DNA of 64,000 bases from Clitoria ternatea (GCA_037962975.1 CM075672.1:52708501-52772500), one strand, 5' to 3'; shown: positions 24,022 to 36,853, counted from the first letter of the stretch. Made by a program: numbers and translations. Notes: generated from the sequence alone by a model not told the origin.

Positions 24022-24475
24022 CTCACTTGAGTGAGTACCCATCTTGCTTGAGCAAGACCCACAGGGGTCGCTTGGGCGAGGCACGCGAGCGTGAGTGAAA
24101 ACGCTCCAGAATTGAAGGCACACTCACTCGCTTGAGTGAAAAAGGGACAGAACCTTACTGCCTTTATTTCGCTCAAGCGAGGCCAGGCCCACCTGAGCGA
24201 ATTTCTTCTAGTATATAATACCTGATGCATAAGCAACCTCGCTTGGACGAGATATCAGCTCGCCTAAGCGAATTTCATCTAGTAACAATTGTACCCTACT
24301 CTCGCTTGAGCGAAGGCGAGCCCGCTTGAGCGAGAAACGTCCAGTATGCATATACTAAGTGCAGGCGCATCTCGCTTAAGCGAGAACTACTCTCGCTTGA
24401 GTGAGATTAGGCCAGAGGCCATATAACTGATACAGAGGATTCTCGCGAGCGAGAATCCATCTCGCTTGAGCGAGA
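24022..24475. repeat. Paired-palindrome array, CTCGCTTGAGCGAG type
   Basis: Versions of the 14 bp palindrome CTCGCTTGAGCGAG start at about 24022, 24043, 24067, 24127, 24168, 24188, 24238, 24259, 24301, 24321, 24371, 24392, 24442 and 24461. From 24168 on they form pairs 19-21 bp apart that repeat every 62-71 bp (mostly 70-71). Many substitutions are symmetrical and keep the palindrome (CTCACTTGAGTGAG, CTTGCTTGAGCAAG). It lies about 0.4-0.8 kb inside the left end of LTR B2, which is the 3' end of the LTR in its own orientation. Confidence 0.85.
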
Positions 24476-25384
24476 TTATCAGCACATGCGTAGAAACAGA
24501 TAAAATTTCACAACTCCACATACCAAAACTCATACTAAGCAAAATTAATCAAATTCATCACATCATATACCTCGTATTAAGCATTTAAAACTTGTTTCAA
24601 GCAATCATATTCAACAACTCCCATTCCAAACTCATTAATCATATCAAATCAAGCTTATCATTTTATATGCTCTACAAGACATAAAATCTAGATAAATATT
24701 CATTCATTCCTCAACAGCATAACACATTATTTTCATTATCCAACCATTGTCAAGGTCACTAATGAAAATGAGCCATAAATACAAGGGTCTCATTTTCCTA
24801 CATGACCTCCAAAATCATCATTCATCTACTTATCATCCATACAATTAACCCACATTAATTCATGGCTATACAAAGTATCCATCATGTATGTACATTACAA
24901 AAGTATACATATAAGCCATAAAATCAAAACATTGCCGGCCAAGGCATCTTTACCCAAAATGACTTCCTTCACATAATTCCTCCACACATGAGCTCCATAG
25001 CCAAGCCCTACAACACAAGAGCTAAAAAGATAGACCACATAGAGAGTGAGTATACTTTCTCAATGATAAAAAATCCAATAATTTGTGATAATATACATAT
25101 GAATGTAAGTTAATACCTTCTCCCAAAAGGAGTTCAAATGACACTAAGATCAATTTAATCATATCATTCATTCATGGTTCCATCACACTCATTGTCATTT
25201 CATAGAGTTTCATAAAAGTCAAACCAAACCAATAACACAAATATATTTAGTTTCTAAAAAGGGTTCCACATACACCTCACATAACCTCCTCAATAGGGTA
25301 TCACTCAATGCCATGCTTCTATGGCTAATGCACATACTGGTGTTTAAGAATGCATATGCACGGATCCGATTTCATTTCATCAGG

Positions 25385-25645
25385 TGATCGCAACCACCAT
25401 AATCATTCATTATCATTGGTTTCCCGCCTCGCAAGGGGTACTCCTGCCTCGTGATCGTAACCACGAGCATTCATTCTCAATGGTCCTATAGGGCCTTTCA
25501 TTTCAAACACCAGGTGATCGCAACCATCAGCTCAATACCACACGAACTCACAAGCCCTTTATATTCCAAATATCAAATGATCGCAACCACTTTTCAATAT
25601 CATCATACTAGTCCTGCAAGACTTTCCTTTGTGATCGCAACCACA
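25385..25645. repeat. TGATCGCAACCAC repeats in LTR B2
   Basis: TGATCGCAACCAC (one copy TGATCGTAACCAC, one ending CCAT) starts at 25385, 25452, 25515, 25578 and 25632, with spacings of 67, 63, 63 and 54. Linker sequences share CCTCGCAAGG, CCTATAGGGCCTTTC and CCTGCAAGACTTTCC-like words. Confidence 0.7.
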
Positions 25646-25783
25646 TTCAAATGTCATGATATGCATGCCATGCTATGTATGCAACAATGCTCATGCATGC
25701 CTTAACCTCGTAAGGACTATCTCACCCTCTCATCCAGGGTACAACTCATACTCAATCATAATGTTAATCCCACATAATCAAAT

Positions 25784-25804
25784 ATATATATATATATATA
25801 TATA
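25784..25804. repeat. (AT)n microsatellite
   Basis: About ten AT units inside LTR B2. Confidence 0.85.
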
Positions 25805-27347
25805 CCATTCATAATATTTAAGAGTTATCCTAGCCAAGGATTTCAAATGTTCATCAAGCCACACATGGAAACAATAACATGTCATCACACATTATACAAC
25901 TCATAACCTTTTCAAGGTACCATTTTACAATCAACCATCATAAGATTCAATCTTTATTTCATTTCACACGCATAAAGCACTACATCCATTCAAGGAAGAA
26001 CATGTAACATGGCATCAATACATACATTATCAACATACAAGACATCATACATTTATAAAATACACCCCTCTCCTACCTCAAGAGAAGTAGACTTCCGGGT
26101 TTGATGTTCCCGCCTCACAAGTGTTATCAAATCCTACATCAATCAATTGTAGGACTACATCAAACATCCATCCAAGAATCATTATCAATATGTACATATA
26201 TATATATACACATGATTCTTATCATGTAGAAACTATTTATAAGTTTTATTCATTTGCCTAATTAGGCTTCGGGAATTCCTTCCTTTAAATGAAAGCTCAT
26301 TATAATTAGAAACAATAACCCCAATAACTAGGTTACCCACACATATTAATTTCCCACCAACACCTTGGGTGAGTTTTTCAATTATGGCTTCCAACCAACA
26401 TCATAAATCATCATTAAATTCCAATACCTTATCCTTAATAACACTTCTTTCATCAATAAATGCCAACCTCATCTATATTACATATTTCCCCTAAATTCAT
26501 AGGTTAGGGTTTTTATTAAAAACCCAATAAACAATATAAATATCTATCATATTCCAACACCATTTTTGTGTACCCCATTCATTGCCCATAAAAGTTTATA
26601 TTCCTCTTACCCCACCTTAGGGTTTATGCATTTAATGGTTTCCTTTAACACCCATATGCATTTAATACTCTTCCAAGCCACAACCATCTATTTCCTAGGT
26701 TCCAAACACAAGAAAAATGGTAAGAAGCTTACCTTGCTCTAAAAACGAAAATGGAAATCAAGGGGGAGAAAGATGGTGATGAAAATGGAAGAGAAGAGAG
26801 GAGAAACTTCAAGCACTCATTACCACTTCCTTGCTCCTTGAGAATGAAAATGAATAGAGGAGAAGGGCACCAAACTTTCTTAGGTTTTTGAAGGAGAAGA
26901 GAGTGAAGGAGATGAGTGGGAAAATGAGAGAAGGAAGGGTGAAGTGTGTTTGCCAAGAAGAGGAAAATCCAATGTGAAAGGAGAGTAAGAAGTGGAGTTG
27001 CATTTTTAATTCCATCCCCTTTCATATAAAATTTACCATTTTACCACAAACAGGATCTCTGTTTGGGCTCAATACTTTATCTAAAAATATTTCTGAACAC
27101 ATATTCAGATTCCCAATAATATTACCTACAGCCCTGACCAACAGCATCTCAATCAGAGATACTTGGTCTGACACCCATATTTTAACCGGATATAAATTTT
27201 AGCTCATAAAGCCTAGTAATTTATGAAAAATTATAATAAGCTCAAATTAATTTATTTCAATATTTTTGCGGCATAAATCTTTCCATATATAAGTAGTTGT
27301 CATTTATTTCCCTTATTTGGGCATTTATATAAAAATTGGATGTTACA

Positions 27348-30300
27348 AGTACACACATGCCAATAACTAAGGCTTAAAAGCTTAGATGGTATAAGCATCA
27401 CACAACATACCCAAACTTAGGCATGCATCAATCATCAGAAATCACAATCAAGGTAAAGCATTAAAGAATCAAATCTTAACCTATATGAAATAAAGATATA
27501 AGCAATATGCAATCTTACTCAAAATACATGCCCAAAATTCCTAGATATCATCATGGAAAATCAAGCACTTAACAATAACTCACTAATGCATATGCAAAAC
27601 CAATAAGAATCTTTATTTGTCAATAATTATTATTCAAATAGTTGAATTAATCAAGAAAAGTGTTAATTTCACTTAAATTATATTTTATAAATTAGTCTCT
27701 AAAGAGACTTATCAGAATCCTCTATATTTTCCCTCAAGTAAACCAAATTGAATTTTAACTCATGCAATAATCATTTAATTGAAGATCAAATTCATTGAAT
27801 TAGGTTAATTTCAATCCCTTGACTATGAACCCATTTTCTTTATTCAAGAACCCTTATTCCTCATGTATCTTTAACCAAAGCAAGCATTAAGCAATTGAAC
27901 TCTAAAAGGTCTATTAAACATCCAATCCTATCCCTAGGATCTAAGTAATTATCGTGAACTTTCTTAAGATCATCTCATTACTAATTTTCTAAATTAGAAA
28001 TCAAGTTTAATATCAATTCCTAGGTGGGTAATCTAAGAAAAGTATAGGACATTGGGAAATTTCACTCAATTGAAAAAGAAAAACATGAAACAATGAAGTT
28101 TACATAATAGTTGAACATATATTCATCCTCCCCCAACCTTAGGAATTTAGTCACATATCATAAAATTGTACAAAAAGGAATAAAGATAGAAGGGAGAAAT
28201 TCATGATGAATACTCTTAAATTTTGTTCCCACAAGCCTTAACCTCCTAGTGGGAGAGAATTCTAAGATTATAATGCTAAAAGTGTAAAAAAAAAAGAAAA
28301 AGGTGTTTTCCATGTCTAACTTTGCATATTTGTAATTGCTGCCAAAAACTGAGTGTAGAAACATCATATTTTATATCCTCACGTTACCTCTGATGCATTT
28401 CTTTTGTTTAATATCTTCTCTGTTCGTGTCCCCACAAATGTGCTTCAACGTGTCCCCACGAATCAAGGCAGACAAGAAATTGTAATTTCCATATTTTTGC
28501 CCACAAACTGCAATTTTTGTTCTCACAAGTACTTTTTATACATGATTCTTTTATTTTCTCCTTCCAAATATTACTCCAAGCTTATTTCCTTCAAAACAAC
28601 CTAAAACATAAGCTCATGACAACTTCATTCAATATGCTACAAACTCTATTATTTTCATATTTTCCATATATTTAAACACACTTGTGTCTTAATTAGCCAA
28701 GATCATTCTAAAAAAAACATCCCTTAAATATACTATTATTATGGATTTATCACAACCCCAAACTTAGAACTTTGTTTTTCTTCAAGCAAATAGTTATATG
28801 TAAACCAAAGGAGTTAGATAACCACAATTAAAAATCTTAAATTGCAGATATTTTTCTTTCATTATCGTAATCAATGATATCTCTTCTTCCTTTGAACAAT
28901 CCACTCAAGTGTTACATAATTTATAGAAATTATAATGCTTGTTACAAAGATTAAAGTCCCTTGAATAATCACAAAACAACACATGCAATAGCTCCTAAAA
29001 AATAAGTGAACAATATATTCAAAACCTTACCTGATAGTGTCTCAATCATCACTGTTAGTGTTTAAGTTTGTGTTTACCTTCAAGGATGCCACCTACCTAA
29101 AACCCACCACCTATGCAATGCAATCATACATCTTGAGGACTTTACTCTAGGTTATAATGGTGCTAGGGTGAAGATTGGATAACTTTTGGGATCTAGCAAA
29201 ACCCAAAGAGAATAAGAGGACATGATGGGTAAGTTAGTGGGTTAATTGAAGAATTATATGCACAAGGACAAACATATGTGCATTTATCCTAGCTTTATAA
29301 TGTCTTTTTGCTATTTTATCATGTTTATTTTTCTCTTTTTTTCTCAACTCATGTTTTGGTTTCCTTCTTTTTTATATACTTTTCTTCAACTATTTTTTAT
29401 TTGTTTCCATTCATTTTCTTTCTCTTTTTATAATTATGATCTTTTTCATTACATTTTTATACAAGTTTTCTTTTCAAACATAACAACAAAATCTTTTACC
29501 ACCCCTCCCCAAAGTTAAGAGATTTGGTTGCCTACAAGTAAGAGAAGTGACAAACCCTTGTCTTAGTTCCAAAAACTCATCCAAAGATATGCTCATGTCC
29601 TCTAATTCTCAATGTTAAGGACATTGTTTTTCACATTTGGCATGTAAGGAGTTTTTAAAAGAAAGAAATGGTAAAAAGGCTCAAGGCGCTAAGCAATGGA
29701 AGATTTTGGATGGTTTATTTGGCTAACTAGCTATGAAAGAAGAAAATGTGCCTCGATACTATATATGATGGCAAAGTAATGTAATTTCAATCAAACATAG
29801 AGTCAACTTCTATAGTCAGATCTTAGGGTGCATGTAGTATCACACAATAAAGAATCATGCAATGTATGGCTCAAAATATCACAGGATCTATTATGTATAT
29901 CTTGTTCAAGCAATTCAAAGAGTTATAATTACACATTTGCATAGCCTACGTTGCAATTTCTGTTTGGTTGTTAGTTAAGAAATATGATGTTACAATAAGT
30001 ACATTTCCTATAGAAGTTAAGGCTAAACCACTTGAGATCTTATGACACAATTGAGAATGGTATATTTGGTGTATTTGTCCAATCATTTGATCCATGAGGA
30101 GTCAAAGCCAAATGTATGATTTAATTTATAGGAATGAAGCCATGCGATGCTGGGCTAGATTTTTATTCAAGAATTAATGGCCTTTCATGCTTCAAACAAT
30201 GGGATCCAGAAGGGAAACACATATCATTTTGAAGAGTTATACAAATTTAGAAGGACAAATTTTAGTTTGTGGGATCACAATTTTTAGTGAAGCCACTGGA

Positions 30301-30770
30301 AGCAATACCAAATGCCATATTAGAGAAAAGCAAAGAAAATCGTATGGGTACATTTAATGGCAACATACACCATGAACTTTTTCACATGTGACCATTCAAT
30401 GGTCATAACTTTTGACCTATAAGAGAAGATTAATGTCTAACTTTGTTTGTTAAAGAAACATAAGAGATCAGGCTTGAACTCAAGTTTGCTAAATAAAAAG
30501 CCTCAATCTATGCCACTAAGTTGTAGTGAAAATTAGGATATAACTCGTCGTGTTAAATATATATACATTCTTTTCCTTTCAAGTAAAATATATGTCAACT
30601 ATAATATACTTAATTAAAAATATATCAACTATAATATATTTAATAAAAATGTCCCTAGAAATGAGCTTTAGCATGTCCCCACGAATTATAGTTTCTTATT
30701 CTCACAAATGCTTTCTATACACGATTCTTTTATACCACTCAAAGTATGTCCAAAAGATAAGTACCCTCTC
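27348..30770 (-). mobile_element. Athila-like LTR and 3' UTR remnants
   Basis: 27606-27714 repeats the LTR start seen at 22545-22653 (TTTGTCAATAATTATTATTC, then TTAGTCTCTAAAGAGACTTATCA). A second LTR start (minus TGATAAATCC at 28752) is preceded by minus CTAAGTTTGGGGTTG, the expected purine tract. 28435-28545 and 30655-30725 share GTCCCCACGAAT and TTCTCACAA followed by ACATGATTCTTTTAT-like sequence. So at least two degraded copies of one family overlap here. Nothing coding is recognised in 28753-30770. Confidence 0.45.
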
Positions 30771-30773
30771 CCC

Positions 30774-31421
30774 ATGATAGATAACCTTATGGATAATATA
30801 ACAGGTTTTCAATTACTCAGCTCTATGAATGCATACTAAGGCTACAATCATATCAAAATAAAGGCAGAAGAAGAAAAGAAAACAACTTTCATGGCAGGGA
30901 AGGCAAACTACTATTTTAAAGTAATGCCATCCAGTCTTAAAAATGTAGAAGCTACCTACCAACACCTAATAGATAAAATTTTTACTAATCAAATTGGAAG
31001 AAATATGGAGGCCTATATTGATGATACCATGGTAAAGTCAAGAAGCAAAGAAAAACATGTTGAAGACTTATCAGAAACCTTCAAAACTATAAGAAAATAT
31101 GACATGAGGTTGAACACAAAAAAGTGTTGTTTTGGAGTGGAGGGAGGAAAATTTCTAGGTTATAGGTTGACACACAGTAGCATAGAAGTAAATCCTAACA
31201 AATACAGTGCCATTATAGAGATGAGAAGCCTTAACAATAACAATGAAGTATTGAGGTTGATGGGAAGAATCACAGCTTTATCATGTTTCTTATCCAAATC
31301 AGTTAAGCAAGCCAAGCCTTTCTTTAAAACACTAAACAAAGCAGGAAATTTCCACTCGATAGAAGAATGTGAAGAAGCGCTCATCAAGCTAAAAAAAACT
31401 TGGCTTCCCCACTCGTCCTAA
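30774..31421 (+). pseudogene. Reverse transcriptase fragment of T2
   Basis: It starts inside the RT domain. LSSMNAY followed by a stop and GYNHI corresponds to the catalytic FMDAYSGYNQI of T1, with the catalytic Asp changed to Asn and Ser replaced by a stop codon. VMPSSLKNVEATYQHLI and YIDDTMVKSR (YxDD intact) follow, then MRLNTKKCCFGV and FLGYRLTHSSIEVNPNK. One of the three catalytic Asp residues is lost, so the enzyme would be inactive even without stops. Confidence 0.85.
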
Positions 31422-32250
31422 CTCAACTAGACCTAAGTAAAGATCTATTATTGTATATGGCAATTAGTAAAAGTGCAACCAACGTGATTCTAGTACAAGA
31501 ACAAGAAAAGGTATCAAAACTAATTAACTTCATCAGCAAACCACTACAAGGACCCGAGACAAGATATCAAATAGCAGAAAAGTTGGCGTTGGCCCTAATC
31601 TTCACAACGAGAAAGCTAAGGCCATACTTTTAGAGTCACTAAATAAATTTGAAAATTGATCAACCTATCTAGAAAAGTGTTGTAGAAGTTGGAACTATCC
31701 GAGTGTATCATGGCTTGAGCATTAGAACTCTGAAAATATGGTCTCAAATTTGAATCTAGAGGACCAATGAAAGCATATTCCTAGAAATTTTCATTCTTGT
31801 GCTAGGTGGACCCTTAGAGCACAACCATGAAGACGATCGTGTCTGGACCCTACACATTGACGGGTAGTCCAACAGAAAAAGGAATGAGGCAGGAATCATC
31901 TTGGAATCACCAAACAAATTAACTATTAAGGAATCTCTTAGATTCTAGTTCAAGGCCAATAATAACCAGGCCAATACGAAGCCCTGTTAACTGGATTAAA
32001 AGCAGCTTTAGATCTAGGTGTTCAAAATCTGGCAGTAAACATAGACTCATAACTAGTTGCATCTCAAGTTTCAAGGGCATACCAAACCAAGGATGAAAGC
32101 ATGACCCTTTACTTGGCAAAAATAAGAAGTTGGATCTAGGAGTTCAGAAGCTTCAAAATCGTCCATGTGGGATGAGCCTCCAATATGTGAGTAGATCTAC
32201 TCTCTAAATTAGCTAGTAGCCAGGGGAATAACAACCTCTGATCGGTCATA
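31400..32250 (+). pseudogene. RNase H of T2
   Basis: 31400-31633 encodes LLLYMAISKSATNVILVQE, ISKPLQGPETRYQIAEKLAL and RKLRPYF, the RT-RNase H connection domain, in a frame that overlaps the end of the RT ORF. After 31634 the reading is broken by many stops, but LHIDG-stop-SN near 31855 corresponds to the YVDGSSN motif of T1, so the second RNase H domain is present in decayed form. Confidence 0.7.
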
Positions 32251-32335
32251 CAAATAAATTTTAAAAAAGCCTACAGTAAGCAGACAAGCAAAAATAGATA
32301 TGGTAAATGCATTAGCGTAATAAGAACCTCCTCAA

Positions 32336-33324
32336 ATGTGGATGACTCCTTTCATAAAATACCTAAAATTTGGGGAACTGCCAATAGACAAAGCAAGAGA
32401 AAAGCACATGTTGGCTCAAGCAGCTCGTTACATTATCCTGGATGATGAACTTTACAAAAGAGGTTATACATCCACACTCCTTAAATACGTGGATAAAAAG
32501 CAAGCCCAATACATCATGAAAGAGCTACACACAAGAATTTGTAGACACCATGGGGATGAACACCTCTAATAGTGAAGGTTTTCAGAACAAGATACTATTG
32601 GTCAACTGCTAGAGATGACTACATGGACTTTGTGAAAAAATATGACATCTGTCAAAGATTATCCACCCTGATCAACACAAAGCATGAGCTCTTACACAAC
32701 ATCGTGGCCCCATGGCCTTTTAATATATGGGGAATAAATATCCTAGGACCTTTTCCTCTAGCATCAGGACAATGTAAATTTTTGATTGTAGCCATAAACC
32801 TATTCACCAAATGGATCAAAGCTGAAGCAATGCCAATAATCATAGCTGAATGAATCCAACGCTTCACTTGGAGAACTATAATTTACAAATATAGCCTCCC
32901 CATACAATTATATCAAATAACGGAAAGTGGTTCATCAATCAAAATTGGTCACTTGGTCTGAGCAACATAACATCAAAGGTGTTTAAACAAATGGCTAAGA
33001 AAAAGTTGCAAATAAGATAATATTACAGGAACTCAAAAGACGGTTGGGGGAAGCAAAAGAAAGATAGGCAGAAGAATCACCTGGAATATTACGGGCTTAT
33101 CATACAACACCTCATTCAGCTATAAGAGAAACACCAGTCTGCTTGACCTATAGAGCAGATGCCATGATCCCAGTAAAATGATTAAGATATGAAGAATAAG
33201 AAAACAAGCATGGAAGATGAAGACATTGCTTATGTTAAAATCATGGCAAGTAAGCAAAAGCAACATAAAAATGGAACTCCCTCCTCAAGCCAAGAACATT
33301 TGAAGAAAATGACCTAGTCCTATA
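32336..33324 (+). pseudogene. Integrase of T2, first part
   Basis: 32336-32569 carries ELPIDKAREKHMLAQAARY and a degraded HHCC zinc region (ELHTRICRHHGDEHL). 32572-32853 continues with KKYDICQRL, where the first zinc-binding Cys is Tyr, and WGINILGPFP, where the catalytic Asp of T1 (LDILGPFP) is Asn. Farther on, ISNNG replaces TDNG, so the second catalytic Asp is also Asn. The stretch up to 33324 is out of frame in places but ends FEENDLVLY, where solo LTR B3 begins. Confidence 0.8.
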
Positions 33325-33694
33325 TGAGACACCCCAATAAATAAGGGTAAATTTTTCACGATTTGAAAATAATAAAACATTGGGAGAAACCACGAGATAA
33401 AATTTTAACAATGTAACCGCAGATCATTAAAAAGAACCTATCCCATATATAAAGATATAAGGAGGTGAATAAATTAAGTCAAGGACAATTAATCTTAAAA
33501 TTATTAACAAGAAATAGCAGAAAGCGTAATTCGATTTGAAGTATGCCAATGGATATGAAGAAAGTTCCAATAATACCCTCGATTGATCCTTAAAATATCT
33601 CAATTATGTAAGCAAAAGGTGGCATGATCATAGCATGGAACAAAGGCACCTAACACTTATGAAAAACTGATGGAAATATGCCAATACAAGGACA

Positions 33695-34091
33695 TGAATC
33701 GATTCAGCACCTCGCATGAATCGATTCATGCGTTCCTGGAGTGCCAGATTTCACCAATCAGGGAAATAAATCGATTCCCCTAAAGGGATAAATCGATTCA
33801 CGTATGCTAAATGTACTGGAACCCATGATTCAAGGGGAGGAATTGATTCCCTAATAAGGGTGAACCGATTCATGCGTATATGCCATGCAAGGGTCCCTAA
33901 TTTCAAGAGGAGGAATTGATTTTCCAAAAGGGTGAATCGATTCATGCGCATAGATTTTCCTTGAAAAGTACAAACAGTGTGGTTTGAATCGATTTGCCCC
34001 CAGGTATGAATCGATTCAAACGATTCTGGAATTCTAAAGAGTAAATCAAGGGACAATTGAATCGATTCATGCACTGTTCTTAATCGATTCA
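33695..34091. repeat. Paired-palindrome array, TGAATCGATTCA type
   Basis: Six pairs of the 12 bp palindrome TGAATCGATTCA or variants start at 33695/33717, 33767/33789, 33839/33861, 33912/33933, 33985/34007 and 34058/34080. The spacing within pairs is 21-22 bp and the period 72-73 bp. Linkers are much more variable than the palindromes. The array lies 0.37-0.77 kb from the left end of LTR B3, the same place as the CTCGCTTGAGCGAG array of LTR B2. Confidence 0.9.
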
Positions 34092-34892
34092 TATCAGTAA
34101 TTATGTAGAAACCTCAAATTTCTTAACTTCTAAACACCCTAACTTTTTCAAATCAACTCCAATGGTTACCAAAATTTGACACAATCTGAAATATATTATT
34201 TGTGACGTGTGGCTACTGGCCACACTCAAAAATTCCTAAAAATGAAGGATTTATACGCATAAATGCGTTTAGTCTGTTTAAGCCTTTTTGTGTAACTTAG
34301 GGGTCAATTCACAATAGAATCGGTCCATTCCAATTTCAACAAGTCACAAATCATATACTTAAGCTATTGGAACCACCACACACTATCCAAAACTCATAAA
34401 ACTCATTTTGACCCTATTGGTTACTCAATTATGCATGGACTTCATATGCAATCTTCATAAATTAGTCAGTCCATCAAACATCATGCACACTATTGCCATC
34501 AATTGGCCAAGAAACTTCATAACTAATATTCATTCATCAATATGGTAACTAAATCAACATATCCTTATCAACATCAACCAATATTAACGTCACTACCCAA
34601 AAATTGGCCTATCAAAACATATAAGGTCCAATTTTCACAAGTGACCCCCAAAAGAATACATACTAATATTCACGAAATAAAATGAGCATATACATATATA
34701 CATTGTTTTACAAAAGGGATGCCAGCCAAGGGTTACAAACTTCTATTCCATATTTACGTCCTCTATGACTCAATCCTCCAAAAGAGTAGAGTATTCAAGA
34801 TGCCTACATCAAGCTTTAAAAATGGCAACGAAGGAGGTGAGTAACTTATACCAAATGATTCAAAATCATCCATTATGATGATACCAATACAT

Positions 34893-34897
34893 ATATG
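34893..34897. repeat. Target-site duplication of the LARD-like element (left)
   Basis: ATATG here, and again at 45166-45170 directly after the 3' LTR. Confidence 0.9.
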
Positions 34898-36851
34898 TGT
34901 AACATCCTGATTTTACTAATTAAGATTAAGCCATTAATTAAGGGTTAACTACAGAATTGAGATTAATGATTAATTAAACTAATTGCTGATTGGTTAGAAA
35001 ATGATTGAATAAATAATGATAATAATAATAATAATGCCAGGCGAAAGGATGCATGTGCCCCTAATGGTATAAGATGACTTCAGCTCTCTCTTTCCCTCAT
35101 TATTCATGCTGGACAGCTCTTCTTGTGCGTGCGTCTGGTCTCTTCTTTCCACTATTTCTTTTCTTCTTCACTCTCATTCGCGTCGTCTGCTTGGAAAGAA
35201 CAGGGAGAGAGTCGAGAGCTTTTCTGGGAGGAACAGTGATGCGGCCCTGTTTTCACTCCCCGTCCTCTTCTTCCTCTCTATCACCTTTTTTCGCTTCTTC
35301 ATCTTCTTCCACTTGGAGCTGTTAGTGTCCCAGTTAGAAGGTTGTGCTGGGAAGTGCCTTGGAGTTGTGGAGGAGACAATTCATTGGAGGAAGGAACAAC
35401 TCTGGTCCAGAATCGACACTGAGTTCAAAGGCTGTTGGAGGAGGAGTAACAGAAGGGACGATCGGTCAGTATTGGAACTCGAAGAGTCTCTGAACCCCGA
35501 CAGCAGGTAGGGGGCGCTTTGCATGTCAAGTGTATGGTTTATGGACGGGTTCCAGGGAGGTTTACTTTAATGTGTTGTGTTGTGTTTGAAGCGTGTTGGT
35601 AGATATGTTGTGACTGAGTATTTATGCATGCAACTCCCAGATTTTGTGATATCTGTAAACTGTTATGTGTTGTGTGATTCCGTCCATGAGTGCGTGTTAA
35701 TGTTTCTGAGAATGATGACTGAATGCATGTGAATATGAGTATCACTATAATTTCTGAATGCATGAGGTATGAGTTGATAGGTTGATTTCCATTTGGAATG
35801 TTGTGTTGAAATGCATGCTGACTTCATTAAAAATGTTGAGTGGATGTGCTGTAGTATTGTTACCCTGATTTGCTTGTTGTGAGTTACTATGACAAACACA
35901 TGTGATGCTGTGATGAAATTGTGAAATTTCTGAGTGAATCTAAATGCCGTGTTGAATCGATTGTGATCTTCTAATGGCTGCGTGAGACGCACTTGATAAG
36001 CTTGGATGCTTGTTATGAAATTGCATGAGGTTGCATATATGAGAAAAGGGTGACCCGTGGAAGGTCAGGAGCCCTATGAGATGACTCTCAACTATAGATT
36101 CCTGGCTAGATCCGTGAGGGCCCGTGGTAGCCGAGGGAGCTAGAGTTAAGTCTCAAGACGTCTTTAGAAGACCGGTACCACGCGGGAAGGGCTAATGGAC
36201 GAGAAGCAGGGAAGGAATCTGTAACTGGGATCACTGTTTAAGTCGGATCCACCTGCATGTATGTAGGAGCATTGTTATTGAGAATGACATGGTTGATATA
36301 GCTTTGAATGGCTGAATGAATTCCGACTGAATGTGAGTGCGTATATTTATATTGTTGATGAGCTCAATGTGATTGTGTGTATATATATATATGTGTAAAA
36401 GTTATTGTGAATAGCATGATTAATATAACCATGAATAAGTGGGGTGAATTCCGACTAGGTGAATATGTGTACGTTGGTACTGTTGCCGAGTGTGAGGCGA
36501 TGTTATGACTGTGAGTATATGTTATTGTGAATGATATGAATTACTTAATCCTGACTGATTTGCATGAATCCGAATGAGTGATGTTACTATATAACTGAGA
36601 ATTGGGAATTAAATCTGAGTCAGTAACTAACATTTTATATGTAAAAGCTCACCCCCTACACTATTTTTCAGTATGTGCAGGTCGGTCGGGAAATGATGTG
36701 AAGGACTCAAGTCCGAGTGATGTGCACTCCGACTGTTGAGTGCATGCCTTGTATATTTATATTATATTTAGTCAGTGTTAAGCCTTGGCCGGCTCATATA
36801 ACAATGTTGTATAATGAATGCGAGTATATATGTATTGGAATCTGAGTGCCT

Positions 36852-36853
<2 letters not shown>

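Larger units (their letters stand above)
23643..27347 (-). mobile_element. Solo LTR B2 (gypsy type)
   Basis: The plus strand begins TGTGACACCCC and ends TTGGATGTTACA. The 5 bp flanks are ACTAC (23638-23642) and AGTAC (27348-27352), one mismatch, acceptable for an old insertion. It matches LTR B3 along its length: CTCTCCTACCTCAAGAGAAG at 26070, CAAACAGGATCTC, and CACATATTCAGATTCCCAAT. The layout mirrors the LARD-like LTR when read on the minus strand. It lies inside Athila-like DNA. Confidence 0.82.

Noticed and set aside
24022..24475. CRISPR-like array (short palindromic repeats at regular spacing).
   Set aside because: The context is plant LTR retrotransposons, the repeats are short and variable, the spacers are themselves related in places, and no cas genes are present.
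33751..34092. Minus-strand ORF with a 24-residue repeat (72 bp = 24 codons).
   Set aside because: It is a by-product of a tandem period divisible by three. Sister arrays have periods of 71 bp and no open frame.
35074..35325. 83-residue Ser/Phe-rich ORF present in both LARD-like LTRs (also 42069-42320).
   Set aside because: The copies differ at about 12 residues out of 83, mostly non-conservative, with no sign of selection. The C/T-rich U5-like region explains the composition.
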